Below, piece after piece: positions 8,240-16,127 of a DNA stretch of 54,708 nt. This DNA is from Clostridium celatum DSM 1785 (GTDB taxonomy: Bacteria > Bacillota > Clostridia > Clostridiales > Clostridiaceae). The stretch spans positions 1-54,708 of the forward strand of contig NZ_KB291626.1 in the NCBI RefSeq assembly GCF_000320405.1. The letters are read 5' to 3'. The translations under genes and the position numbers were made by a program. The notes under the pieces are model-generated. The model made no database searches. It was not told the DNA's origin and worked only from the letters and a program-made list of their open reading frames with translations. Each line of letters opens with the position of its first letter. Position 1 is the first letter of the stretch.

Positions 8240-9403
8240 ATGTCATATAGATATTTATTAGATATCGCATTAATTTTATTAAGTACAAAATTTTTAGGAT
8301 TACTAACAAGAAGATTTAATTTACCACAAGTAGTTGGAGCTTTGCTTGCAGGTGTTATATTAGGACCATCAGTTCTTAACATACTTCATGAAACTGATTT
8401 TATAGGAATGATGGCAGAGCTTGGAGTTATAGTAATTATGTTTACAGCAGGATTAGAAAGTGATATAAGACAGTTAAAAAATTCAGGAAAGGATTCACTT
8501 ATAATAGCTACTTTTGGTGTTATTATACCTTTAATAGGCGGAACTATTGTTGCATATATTTTTAATGATGGAAGTTTAAGTACAGTAAGCAATATATTAC
8601 AGAATGTATTTATTGGTGCAATACTAACAGCAACTTCAGTTAGTATTACAGTAGAAGCATTGAGGGAATTAGGGAAACTATCGGAGAAATCTGCAACAGT
8701 GATATTAGGTGCAGCTATTATAGATGATATTCTTGGAATTATAGTATTAACGATAATAACTAGTATATCAGATAAGTCTGTTAATGTTGGAATTGTATTT
8801 TTAAAAATTATTGCATTTTTTATTTTTGCTCTTGTAGTAGGATATATAATTTATATAGTTTTTGATAAATGGATAAATAAATATGATATTGATAAAAGAA
8901 GATTTGTCATAGGAGCATTCGTTGTTTGTTTATTGTTATCATTTTGTGCAGAGGAGTTTTTTGGAGTTGCAGATATAACTGGTGCATTTATAGCAGGTTT
9001 AGTTTTATCAAGAAATAGAGAAACAGAGTATATTTCTAAGAGATTTGATATAATTTCATATATGTTATTATCACCTATATTTTTTGCAAGTATAGGTATT
9101 AATATGGAAATTCCTAAAATGACAGTATCTATTATTATAATGACTATTGTTTTAGTTGCTGTAGCGATGTTAAGCAAAATTATTGGATGTGGATTAGGGG
9201 CAAAAATATGTGGATACTCTAAAAAGGAGATTATACAAATTGGAACAGGAATGATGGCAAGAGGTGAAGTTGCACTTGTTATTGCTAATAAAGGAATAAA
9301 ACTTGGTATTATGAATACTTATTTTTTACCATCGATTATAATAATGATAATAACTGCAGCAATATGTACGCCTATATTACTAAAGAAAGCATATACAGTA
9401 TAA
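8240..9403 (+). CDS. cation/proton antiporter (CPA2, KefB-like membrane domain)
   Basis: This 387-residue membrane protein has about 12 helices of the Na+/H+ exchanger fold. Characteristic segments are the first helix through GVILGPSVLN, the IIDDILGI helix carrying the acidic pair needed for ion exchange, GVADITGAFIAGLVLSRN, and GMMARGEVALVIA near the end. It lacks the cytosolic TrkA-N domain of full KefB/KefC. It would exchange Na+ or K+ for protons at the cytoplasmic membrane. The ATG at 8240 is preferred to the ATG at 8225 because the GGAGG ribosome site lies between them. It stands alone, followed by about 150 bases leading to the hcp region. Confidence 0.9.
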   Translation: MSYRYLLDIALILLSTKFLGLLTRRFNLPQVVGALLAGVILGPSVLNILHETDFIGMMAELGVIVIMFTAGLESDIRQLKNSGKDSLIIATFGVIIPLIGGTIVAYIFNDGSLSTVSNILQNVFIGAILTATSVSITVEALRELGKLSEKSATVILGAAIIDDILGIIVLTIITSISDKSVNVGIVFLKIIAFFIFALVVGYIIYIVFDKWINKYDIDKRRFVIGAFVVCLLLSFCAEEFFGVADITGAFIAGLVLSRNRETEYISKRFDIISYMLLSPIFFASIGINMEIPKMTVSIIIMTIVLVAVAMLSKIIGCGLGAKICGYSKKEIIQIGTGMMARGEVALVIANKGIKLGIMNTYFLPSIIIMIITAAICTPILLKKAYTV

Positions 9404-9441
9404 ATAAATTAATAAAATCTAAAAAATATAATTTTAAAAAT

Positions 9442-9483
9442 GTATCATTTGTTACAACATAAACTTTATATATTATGTATAAT
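9442..9483 (+). promoter_or_regulatory. CRP/FNR-type (HcpR-like) activator site and promoter of the hcp operon
   Basis: The near-palindrome GTATCATTTGTTAC (9442-9455, one mismatch to GTAAC-N4-GTTAC) is centred 29.5 bases before the first base of TATAAT (9478-9483). This puts its centre at about -41.5 from a start site near 9490, the class II activator position. The same motif at the same distance occurs at 12141-12182. No regulator of this family is encoded in the window. Confidence 0.65.
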
Positions 9484-9552
9484 TTAAATATAATATTAAA
9501 AAAATATATAGAATATGTAAGTATAACACATATATAAAGGAGAGATTAAATT

Positions 9553-9738
9553 ATGATTAATAAGGATAATACTATAGGTGAAATATTAGAAATGAATCCT
9601 AAAGCTGCAGAAATATTAAGTGATTTTGGAATGGGATGTTTAGGTTGTCCATCTGCAACAATGGAAACATTAGAACAAGCTTGCTATATTCATGGATTAG
9701 AATTAGAAGAAGTTTTAAACAAATTAAATGAAAAATAA
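9553..9738 (+). CDS. DUF1858 domain protein, Hcp-associated redox disulfide type
   Basis: This small 61-residue protein has the DUF1858 pattern: a short N-terminal helix ending in NPKAAEILSDFG, then GMGCLGCPSA, in which the CxxC pair could act as a redox disulfide or metal site, and a final helical part (LEEVLNKLNEK). Such proteins are frequently encoded beside hybrid cluster proteins and also form the N-terminal part of ScdA/YtfE-like iron-centre repair proteins. It sits 110 bases upstream of hcp, behind a CRP/FNR-type site, with a terminator-like hairpin between the two genes. The role is probably electron or nitrosyl handling for Hcp, which is inference. Confidence 0.9.
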   Translation: MINKDNTIGEILEMNPKAAEILSDFGMGCLGCPSATMETLEQACYIHGLELEEVLNKLNEK

Positions 9739-9746
9739 TTTTAAGG

Positions 9747-9782
9747 AATCTGTATTGCAAAAAAGCAATGCAGATTTTTTTG
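9747..9782 (+). terminator. hairpin with T-run between DUF1858 gene and hcp
   Basis: AATCTGTATTGC (9747-9758) pairs with GCAATGCAGATT (9765-9776) with one G-T wobble and is followed by T-rich sequence. It could end the small-gene transcript or partially attenuate hcp expression. Confidence 0.7.
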
Positions 9783-9848
9783 TATATTTTTATTTTGTTA
9801 AGGAAAAGATATTTATGTATTTAAAGATATTGACAAGGAGACTTTAAT

Positions 9849-11522
9849 ATGGGAAATAGTATGGCTATGGAATATCCTATGTTTTGTTATCAATGTGAAC
9901 AAACAGCAGGTGGTAAAGGTTGCACTAAGATGGGGGTATGTGGTAAGACACCAGAGATTGCAGCACTTCAAGATCTACTTATATATCAAATAAAAGGTAT
10001 AAGTTGTTATGCTAAAAAAATAGTTGAAAAAGGTGATAATGTAGATAAGAGTATAGTAAGCTTTGTCGAAAATTCATTATTTACAACTTTAACAAATGTA
10101 AATTTTGATGCAGATGTACATGTTGAAATGTTACGAGAATCACAAAAAATAAAGGAAAAGCTAAGAAAACAAGTTGGAAAGATTAAAAATGATACAGATC
10201 ATGCTACTTATAATTTAAGTGAAACTAAATCAGAAATGCTTGAGGATGCAAAAAAGGCCGGAATAATGTATGATCAGGAACTTGATCCAGATATACGTTC
10301 ATTAAGACAAACTATAGTTTATGGATTGAAGGGGATAAGTGCTTATGGACATCAAGCAAGAGAGCTTGGATATTATGATGATCAGGTTGATAATTTTTAT
10401 ATAAGAGCATTAGAAGCAACAACTGATGATACTTTATCAGTTGAAGAATTAATAAGATGGACTATGAGAACCGGAGATATGAGTGTTGCTGTAATGAAAA
10501 AATTAGATGAAGCAAATACTACAGTTTATGAAAATCCATCACCTCATAAGGTAAATGTTCATGTTAAAAAAGGGCCATTTATTACAGTTTCAGGGCATGA
10601 TTTAAAAGACCTTGAAATGTTATTAGAGCAAACAGAAGGAAAGGGTATAAATATTTATACTCATGGTGAAATGATACCAAGTCATGGATATCCTGGATTA
10701 AAAAAGTATTCTCATCTTGTTGGAAACTTTGGAGGAGCTTGGCAAGATCAACAAAAAGAATTTGATAATATACCAGGTTGTATTTTAATGACTACAAATT
10801 GTCTTATGAGGCCAAGAGAAACTTATAAAGATAGAATTTTTACAACAAGTGTAGTTGGATGGGATGGAGTAAAGCATATAGGAAAAGGCAAAGATGGAAA
10901 AAAAGATTTTAGTGAAATAATAAATAAAGCTTTAGAACTTGGTGGATATGAGGAAGATCAAGAACCACATGAAATATTAGTTGGATTTGGCCATCATGCA
11001 ACGTTAAGTAATGCAGAGACTATAGTCAATGCAGTTAAGGATGGTAAGATAAGACATTTCTTCTTAATTGGAGGATGTGATGGTGCTAGACCAGGTAGAA
11101 ATTATTATACTGAATTTGCTAAGATGGTACCAGATGATTGTGTAATACTTACTTTAGCTTGTGGCAAATATAGATTTAATAAACTAGACTTTGGAGAAGT
11201 AGCAGGACTTCCAAGGCTTTTAGATGTAGGTCAATGTAATGATGCATATTCAGCAGTTAGAATTGCAACAGCATTAGCAGATGCTTTTGGAACAGATGTG
11301 AATGGATTACCATTATCATTTATAATATCTTGGTATGAGCAAAAAGCTGTTGCTGATCTTTTAGCATTATTATCACTTGGAGTAAAAGGAATATTCCTAG
11401 GTCCAACACTTCCTGCATTCTTAAGTCCTAATGTACTTCAATATTTAGTTGATACATTTGATTTAAGACCTATAAGTACAGCTGAAGATGATTTAAAGAC
11501 TTGCTTACAACAAGGTATATAA
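9849..11522 (+). CDS. hcp: hydroxylamine reductase / hybrid cluster protein
   Basis: This is a full-length 557-residue Hcp. The N-terminal cysteine motif (CYQCEQTAGGKGC...GVCGK) binds the cubane Fe-S cluster. The rest carries the hybrid Fe-S-O cluster, with ligand regions around HGEMIPSHGYP, MTTNCLMRP, GGCDGARPGRNYY and LACGKYRFN. Hcp reduces nitric oxide to N2O and/or hydroxylamine to ammonia and protects anaerobes from nitrosative stress. AAGGAG lies 8 bases before ATG 9849. Its neighbours are a DUF1858 redox protein upstream and a cupin 72 bases downstream. A CRP/FNR-type site further upstream may activate the unit. No Hcr-type reductase gene is present here. Confidence 0.96.
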   Translation: MGNSMAMEYPMFCYQCEQTAGGKGCTKMGVCGKTPEIAALQDLLIYQIKGISCYAKKIVEKGDNVDKSIVSFVENSLFTTLTNVNFDADVHVEMLRESQKIKEKLRKQVGKIKNDTDHATYNLSETKSEMLEDAKKAGIMYDQELDPDIRSLRQTIVYGLKGISAYGHQARELGYYDDQVDNFYIRALEATTDDTLSVEELIRWTMRTGDMSVAVMKKLDEANTTVYENPSPHKVNVHVKKGPFITVSGHDLKDLEMLLEQTEGKGINIYTHGEMIPSHGYPGLKKYSHLVGNFGGAWQDQQKEFDNIPGCILMTTNCLMRPRETYKDRIFTTSVVGWDGVKHIGKGKDGKKDFSEIINKALELGGYEEDQEPHEILVGFGHHATLSNAETIVNAVKDGKIRHFFLIGGCDGARPGRNYYTEFAKMVPDDCVILTLACGKYRFNKLDFGEVAGLPRLLDVGQCNDAYSAVRIATALADAFGTDVNGLPLSFIISWYEQKAVADLLALLSLGVKGIFLGPTLPAFLSPNVLQYLVDTFDLRPISTAEDDLKTCLQQGI

Positions 11523-11594
11523 AAATGTATTTTAGAATTTAAGATAATAGATAAATAAAAAATAATATAATCTTAAAGTTTATAAGGAGATAAA

Positions 11595-11918
11595 ATGAAT
11601 TTAAATAATAATGATATTATAAAAGTTGCTAATATTGATAACATCGATGAAGGAAAAGAAATTATAGCGATGAATAAAAAGTTCAAAACGATTTGTTTTG
11701 TTTTTGATGTAGGTAAAGGCTTGCCTAACCATACTCATAATGGATATGCAAGTGTCTTAGTTTATGATGGAAGTGTATCACTGGAATTTGTAAATGGTGA
11801 AAAATATGAATTAAATAAGGGAGATTTCATGCCATTTGATGCAAGAATAGAACATAATGTAATTGCAAGGTCTAAAAGTAAAGTATTAGTAACTATATCA
11901 GAAAGCTTGGCAGAATAA
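11595..11918 (+). CDS. small cupin-domain protein
   Basis: This 107-residue single-domain cupin has metal-ligand candidates in cupin motif 1 (LPNHTHNGYASVLVYDG, with two histidines) and motif 2 (GDFMPFDARIEHNV, with one histidine). It has no signal peptide and so is cytosolic. The ribosome site TAAGGAG precedes the ATG. It follows hcp by 72 bases and is closed by a strong terminator, so it is probably the last gene of the hcp transcript. Its reaction is unknown; cupins of this size are often metal-dependent sensors, isomerases or dioxygenases, and its position suggests a role in nitrosative or redox stress. Confidence 0.85.
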   Translation: MNLNNNDIIKVANIDNIDEGKEIIAMNKKFKTICFVFDVGKGLPNHTHNGYASVLVYDGSVSLEFVNGEKYELNKGDFMPFDARIEHNVIARSKSKVLVTISESLAE

Positions 11919-11949
11919 TATTAATAACCAAAATGAATAAGCTAACAAA

Positions 11950-11992
11950 AATACTTAAATGATATTAATTTATTATTTAAGTATTTTTTTAT
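11950..11992 (+). terminator. intrinsic terminator of the hcp-cupin unit
   Basis: AATACTTAAAT (11950-11960) pairs perfectly with ATTTAAGTATT (11975-11985), followed by seven T. The following 230 bases hold no gene I can support, only the promoter of the next operon. Confidence 0.8.
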
Positions 11993-12140
11993 TTAAACAG
12001 TTCAATAGGATTTTATATATAAGTTTTAAGAGAAATTATATTAGTTGTGATAGGATTTATAATATTAACATGGCTAATATATAAGATTAAAAAATTTTTT
12101 TAAATAATGTGCATATAATATGATTATTATTTTAACATAC

Positions 12141-12182
12141 GTAACAAATGTTACTTAATATAATATAAATTTAATATATAGT
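12141..12182 (+). promoter_or_regulatory. CRP/FNR-type (HcpR-like) palindrome and promoter of the unknown gene-hemerythrin operon
   Basis: The perfect palindrome GTAACAAATGTTAC (12141-12154) precedes TATAGT (12177-12182). The centre-to-minus-10 distance is 29.5 bases, exactly as at 9442-9483, predicting a class II activator site at -41.5. Confidence 0.7.
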
Positions 12183-12224
12183 AATGATATAAATTAAAAA
12201 TTTAAAAAGATAGGAGAAGAGAAT

Positions 12225-12863
12225 ATGAGTTTATTTTTAGGAAAGATACATTACTGGTTATTTAATAAAGTATTATGGTTTGAAGGATTAGAAGGTGAAA
12301 TCATAGAACTTGCAAAAAATGAAGGGTTAAATATATATAAGCTACAGGATGAAATTAATATAAAATATGGAGAAAAGCTTCCGGATAAAAAACTTGAAGA
12401 TATGATAGATACAAGTAATATTCATGGATGGTTACAAGGTAAGATTCATAACGCAGAAGGTAGAATGGCTGCATGGACCAATATTATATTAAGTAATAAT
12501 AAAGATGCTATTTTAAATATGAAAAAAATATATATTGAACAAGGAATTAATGCTGCAAAGGAAGCAAAGACTAAGCTAAGCAATATTACCGCAGAAGATA
12601 TATTTAAGAGTATGAATGATTATATATTAGATGGAATGCCATGTGATAGAGTAAATGAGGTAATAAATTCAAATAGTGAAACTGTAGAGTGGAAAAGAAA
12701 AGTATGTGTACATAAGGATATTTGGAAAAATGAAGGTATATCAGTAGATATATTTTATAACTTAAGAAGTGAATGGATAAATGCTTTTGTTGTTGAAATG
12801 AATAATGATTATGAATATATTCAATTAGATGAAAATACACAAGTAATTAGGAAAAAGATATAA
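12225..12863 (+). CDS. uncharacterised protein in the hemerythrin operon
   Basis: I do not recognise a characterised family for this 212-residue soluble protein. It starts with a hydrophobic-aromatic segment (FLGKIHYWLFNKVLWFE), continues as mostly helical sequence, and contains striking motifs typical of a conserved family: NIHGWLQGKIH (His67, His75), DGMPCDRVNEV (Cys140) and WKRKVCVHKDIW (Cys161, His163). The His/Cys content suggests a metal or redox site. AGGAGA precedes the ATG. It ends 13 bases before the hemerythrin gene, so the two are an operon, and both lie behind a palindrome shared with the hcp promoter. A role in handling NO, O2 or iron with hemerythrin is inferred from context only. 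Confidence 0.85.
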   Translation: MSLFLGKIHYWLFNKVLWFEGLEGEIIELAKNEGLNIYKLQDEINIKYGEKLPDKKLEDMIDTSNIHGWLQGKIHNAEGRMAAWTNIILSNNKDAILNMKKIYIEQGINAAKEAKTKLSNITAEDIFKSMNDYILDGMPCDRVNEVINSNSETVEWKRKVCVHKDIWKNEGISVDIFYNLRSEWINAFVVEMNNDYEYIQLDENTQVIRKKI

Positions 12864-12876
12864 GGGGGCACATTAA

Positions 12877-13422
12877 ATGAAGGCTATAGAAATAATGAAT
12901 GAAGAGCATAAGTATATTCTAAGAATGTTAAATGTAGTTAGAAAAGTGTGCTTTAGAATTATGAATGGTGAAGAAATAATTTATGAAGATTTCAATAAGA
13001 TAATTGATTTTATTCAAAACTATGCAGATAATCATCATCATAAAAAAGAAGAAAAGGTGCTTTTTACTAAAATGGTAGAGCACATAGGAGAAACAGCAGA
13101 AAAAGCAGTTAATCAAGGAATGCTTGTAGAACATGATTTAGGAAGATTATATGTTAGAGATTTAATAAATGCTTTCGAAAAGATGAAGAGTGGGGATGAA
13201 GAAGCAAAACTAGATGTTATAGCAAATGCAATTTCATATACACATTTATTAATAAGGCATATAGATAAGGAAGATAGAGTTATTTATAAATTTGCAGAAA
13301 GAAATTTAAATGATGAAATAAAGGAATTTATTAATGTAGAATGTGAAAAATTTGAAATTAGTAATGAAAAAATAAAGAATAGATATATATTAATTTTAGA
13401 AGATTTAGAAAAGAAATATTAA
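12877..13422 (+). CDS. hemerythrin-domain protein
   Basis: This 181-residue four-helix-bundle protein has the hemerythrin HHE pattern of histidine and acidic ligands for a di-iron site: NEEHKYI (His11), DNHHHKKEEKVLF, VEHDLGR and HLLIRHIDKEDRVIY. Bacterial stand-alone hemerythrins bind O2 or NO and some supply iron for Fe-S repair. It has no signal peptide. The ribosome site AAGGGGG lies before ATG 12877. It is the second gene of a two-gene operon that a strong terminator closes. Its position between hcp and an NsrR/globin pair supports a role in O2/NO protection. Confidence 0.92.
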   Translation: MKAIEIMNEEHKYILRMLNVVRKVCFRIMNGEEIIYEDFNKIIDFIQNYADNHHHKKEEKVLFTKMVEHIGETAEKAVNQGMLVEHDLGRLYVRDLINAFEKMKSGDEEAKLDVIANAISYTHLLIRHIDKEDRVIYKFAERNLNDEIKEFINVECEKFEISNEKIKNRYILILEDLEKKY

Positions 13423-13496
13423 TATGCTATATATAAAATTGTAATTGTAGGTTTTAATAAAATAACTATGTTATAAAACTTAAAAAAATGAAAAAG

Positions 13497-13538
13497 AAAT
13501 TCTGCTAATTTTTAATGTTAATTAGCAGAATTTTTTTA
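13497..13538 (+). terminator. intrinsic terminator after the hemerythrin gene
   Basis: A perfect 14-bp stem, AAATTCTGCTAATT (13497-13510) with AATTAGCAGAATTT (13520-13533), is followed by T-rich sequence. Confidence 0.88.
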
Positions 13539-13566
13539 GTATAAATTTTTAGCTTTTATTATATAA

Positions 13567-13598
13567 AAATTACAGGTATAGAATTAAATCCTATACCT
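13567..13598 (-). terminator. probable terminator of the globin gene
   Basis: AGGTATAG (13574-13581) pairs with CTATACCT (13591-13598). Read on the minus strand, the stem is followed by a short TTTTT tract. It lies just beyond the globin stop codon. Confidence 0.6.
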
Positions 13599-13612
13599 AT
13601 AATTAATTTAAA

Positions 13613-14050
13613 TTATTTTCTAGAGTTGTATATTTCTTTTTCTACATCAATAAAGATTTGAGCTATAACACCATAAGCTTTTCCCCAAGCTTCGATAACT
13701 TCATCGGTAGCAGCATCACCTAAGACTTCTTTAATAGAAGCTAAAAGATTTGAGCCAACTATTGGATAATGTCCTTCAGTAATTTGACGGTCACAGTGAA
13801 CTTCACCAATTTTTTTTACTACAGGTAAAATTGCTTGTAGATTATCTATATTTTGAGCAGCGGCTAAAATAGTCATAGCTAGTGCTTTAGGTTGTTCTCC
13901 AGAATTTTGCTTGTCCATATTAAATAATGGTTTAACTTCTGGGTTATTTATGAACATATTTTTATAGAATGTTGTAGTAATTTCTAATCCATGTTCCTTT
14001 AATACTGGAACTGTACTTTTTATTATATCTATTGTTTTTTGATCTAACAT
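13613..14050 (-). CDS. single-domain flavohemoglobin-type globin
   Basis: This 145-residue globin aligns along its length with the heme domain of flavohemoglobin Hmp but lacks the FAD/NAD reductase domains. The active-site residues of Hmp are all present at the same numbers: Tyr29 (B10), Phe43 (CD1), Gln53 (E7), proximal His85 (F8), Tyr95 and Glu137. Such single-domain globins (as in Campylobacter Cgb or Vitreoscilla Vgb) detoxify NO or bind O2, using an outside reductant. The ribosome site AAGGAG precedes the ATG at 14050. It is transcribed divergently from an NsrR-like regulator across a long perfect palindrome, strongly suggesting NO-responsive control. Confidence 0.93.
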   Translation of the reverse strand: MLDQKTIDIIKSTVPVLKEHGLEITTTFYKNMFINNPEVKPLFNMDKQNSGEQPKALAMTILAAAQNIDNLQAILPVVKKIGEVHCDRQITEGHYPIVGSNLLASIKEVLGDAATDEVIEAWGKAYGVIAQIFIDVEKEIYNSRK

Positions 14051-14113
14051 ATTAATTCTCCTTTTATCTAATAATTATTAAGTGATAATTATTATTTGTT
14101 CTCTTGGGATAAA

Positions 14114-14172
14114 TATAACATATAAAAATAAAATGTGCAAGTAAAATACACATTTTATTTTTATATGTTATA
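14114..14172. promoter_or_regulatory. 24-11-24 perfect inverted repeat, divergent globin/nsrR operator
   Basis: Arm 14114-14137 is exactly complementary to arm 14149-14172 with an 11-base spacer. The core reads AAATGTG-N11-CACATTT. The outer end of each arm carries a TATA-type -10 for the gene on that side (TATAAT at 14169-14174 for the regulator), so one symmetrical element holds both promoters. This is the expected place for an autoregulatory Rrf2/NsrR operator. Confidence 0.75.
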
Positions 14173-14205
14173 ATGGAGATACTACAAGTGAAAGGAAGAT
14201 AATAA

Positions 14206-14601
14206 ATGCAATTATCAAAGTTTACAGATTATGCTTTTAGAGCGTTAATATATTTAGCTAAAAATCCACAAGATAATGGGACAGTAGATAAATTAGCAGA
14301 TGAATTAAACATATCAACACATCATTTAAAGAAGGTAATTAATAAATTAGCAAAAACTGAATATATAATATCAACTAAGGGGAGAAATGGGGGCCTTAAA
14401 TTAGGATTACCACCAGAAGAGATTAATTTAGGAAAAGTTTTATTGTTAACAGAAGAAAATTTAAGTTTGGTTGAATGTATGAATGAAACAGGAACATGTC
14501 CTCTAATTAGTGAAGAATGTAAGCTTAAGGGTATCATTTGTAGATCTCTAAATGGATTTATAAATGAAATGTCTAATTATACACTAAGGGATATAATATA
14601 A
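14206..14601 (+). CDS. nsrR: Rrf2-family regulator, NsrR-like
   Basis: This 131-residue regulator has an N-terminal winged helix (MQLSKFTDYAFRALIYLA, then the recognition region HHLKKVINKL and the wing GRNGGLKLG) and the cysteine cluster diagnostic of NsrR/IscR-type Fe-S sensors: Cys91, Cys98, Cys105, with a further Cys112. The SLVEC...CPLI...CKLK region and the final NYTLRDI resemble Escherichia coli NsrR more than IscR or CymR. It would bind an Fe-S cluster, repress in the absence of NO and release DNA on nitrosylation. Its divergent partner is a globin, and the long palindrome between them is the likely operator. Confidence 0.85.
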   Translation: MQLSKFTDYAFRALIYLAKNPQDNGTVDKLADELNISTHHLKKVINKLAKTEYIISTKGRNGGLKLGLPPEEINLGKVLLLTEENLSLVECMNETGTCPLISEECKLKGIICRSLNGFINEMSNYTLRDII

Positions 14602-14618
14602 GTAAAATACTATATATT

Positions 14619-14678
14619 AAAACAAAGACCCTACTAGAATAAGAAAAAGATATCTAGTAGAGTCTTTGTTTTTTAATA
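14619..14678. terminator. bidirectional terminator between nsrR and the MATE gene
   Basis: AAAACAAAGAC...CTACTAGA (14619-14638) pairs with TCTAGTAG...GTCTTTGTTTT (14653-14672) with one internal mismatch. There are T-runs on both strands, and it lies between convergent genes. Confidence 0.85.
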
Positions 14679-14679
14679 A

Positions 14680-16053
14680 TTATAATGCACTTTCAATAAT
14701 TTCAGCTTTATGTAGAGTATTTAAAGATTTAAATTCCTTATAAATTAATACTAGTGTTATTACTACTGATAAGAAATCCGCACAAGCACCTGCAGCCCAA
14801 ACACCATCTAATCCAATAAATAAAGGTAGTATTAAAGTAAATGGAATTAATAATATAACTTGTCTAAGTAAACTAACAAACATAGACATTTTAGCTTTAC
14901 CTATTGATTGGAAATAACTAGTTGAAACAATGTTTATTCCAACTATTGGCATCATTAATAAATACATTCTAACACCTTTTATAGCAACAGCAGTAAGTTC
15001 AGGATCATTGTTAAATAAGCTTATTGCAAATTTAGGGAAAGCTTGAATTAGAATCCCACCGATTGTACAAATAACTGTAGCTGCAATAGTAGCAATTGCA
15101 AAAGTCTTTTTAGCTCTATCGTATTTTTTAGCACCATAGTTAAATCCAATAATAGGCTGACAACCTTGATTAATACCAAATATAGGCATCATAAATACCA
15201 TGTTAATAGAACCTATTATAGTCATGGCTCCTATAGATAAATCATTACCATAAGCTTTTAAAGAATTATTAGCAACAACTTGTACTAAACTGTTAGCAAT
15301 TTGAGTTGCAAAAGGAGCAATACCAATAGCAAAAGTCATCATCACTAAGTTTTTCTTTAATTTCATATTTTCAAATTTTAATTTTAAGTTGGATTTTCCT
15401 TTAGTATAGTAATAAAGAATTATGAAGAAAGTAAGTGCTTGAGAAATAACAGTTGCAAAAGCTGCTCCTTTAATTCCCATGTTTAATACAAAAACAAATA
15501 AATAGTCTAAAATTATATTAGTACCACATCCAATAACCATTGTTATTGAAGCTAGCTTAGGATTACCATCAGCTCTTACAGTACTATTTAATGCAAAAGA
15601 AAGAATATTAAAAGTACATCCACATAAAATTACAGTAATATATTGCTTTGCATAAAATAAAGTATTTTCACTAGCACCAAATATATTAAGTATTGGATTA
15701 AGGAAAATAAGACCAATAATTGTTATGGATATTCCAATAATTAAGCTTAAAGTCAGTGCACTTCCAATAAGCTTTTCAGCATATTCTCTATTACCTCTAC
15801 CAAGATTTAAGGAAATATTTGCTGTTGAACCAATACCTATAAGCATTCCAAAAGCTAATAAAATAGACATAATCGGCATAGTTATTCCAACACCAGTAAG
15901 TGCAAGTGAACCTACATCTGGAATTCGGCCAATAAACATTCTATCTACTATATTATATAAAGCATTAACCATCATTCCTATTATTGCAGGAATAGAGTAT
16001 TTTAATAAAAGTTTTCCGATAGACTCTTCGCCTAACATATTTTGATGTTTCAT
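14680..16053 (-). CDS. MATE family multidrug exporter
   Basis: This 457-residue protein has 12 predicted membrane helices in two related halves, the MatE fold. The N-terminal pattern LLLKYSIPAIIGMMVNALYNIVDRMFIGR is typical of clostridial MATE/MepA-like efflux proteins that export cationic drugs using Na+ or H+ gradients, though the substrate here is unknown. The start at 16053 is chosen for its AGGAGG ribosome site; a longer frame to 16113 lacks one. It follows the MarR gene by 74 bases on the same strand and is probably controlled by it. It converges with nsrR at a shared terminator. Confidence 0.92.
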   Translation of the reverse strand: MKHQNMLGEESIGKLLLKYSIPAIIGMMVNALYNIVDRMFIGRIPDVGSLALTGVGITMPIMSILLAFGMLIGIGSTANISLNLGRGNREYAEKLIGSALTLSLIIGISITIIGLIFLNPILNIFGASENTLFYAKQYITVILCGCTFNILSFALNSTVRADGNPKLASITMVIGCGTNIILDYLFVFVLNMGIKGAAFATVISQALTFFIILYYYTKGKSNLKLKFENMKLKKNLVMMTFAIGIAPFATQIANSLVQVVANNSLKAYGNDLSIGAMTIIGSINMVFMMPIFGINQGCQPIIGFNYGAKKYDRAKKTFAIATIAATVICTIGGILIQAFPKFAISLFNNDPELTAVAIKGVRMYLLMMPIVGINIVSTSYFQSIGKAKMSMFVSLLRQVILLIPFTLILPLFIGLDGVWAAGACADFLSVVITLVLIYKEFKSLNTLHKAEIIESAL

Positions 16054-16127
16054 ATTTGTCCTCCTAAGTGAAATTAAAAATTTATATTTTATTAAATTGA
16101 AGTTAATTAACAATGCAAATTTTATAT

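Noticed and set aside
12031..12102. Short hydrophobic frame (VIGFIILTWLIYKIKKFF)
   Set aside because: Resembles a tiny membrane peptide but has no ATG and no ribosome site; in the gap before the hemerythrin operon a chance frame is more likely.
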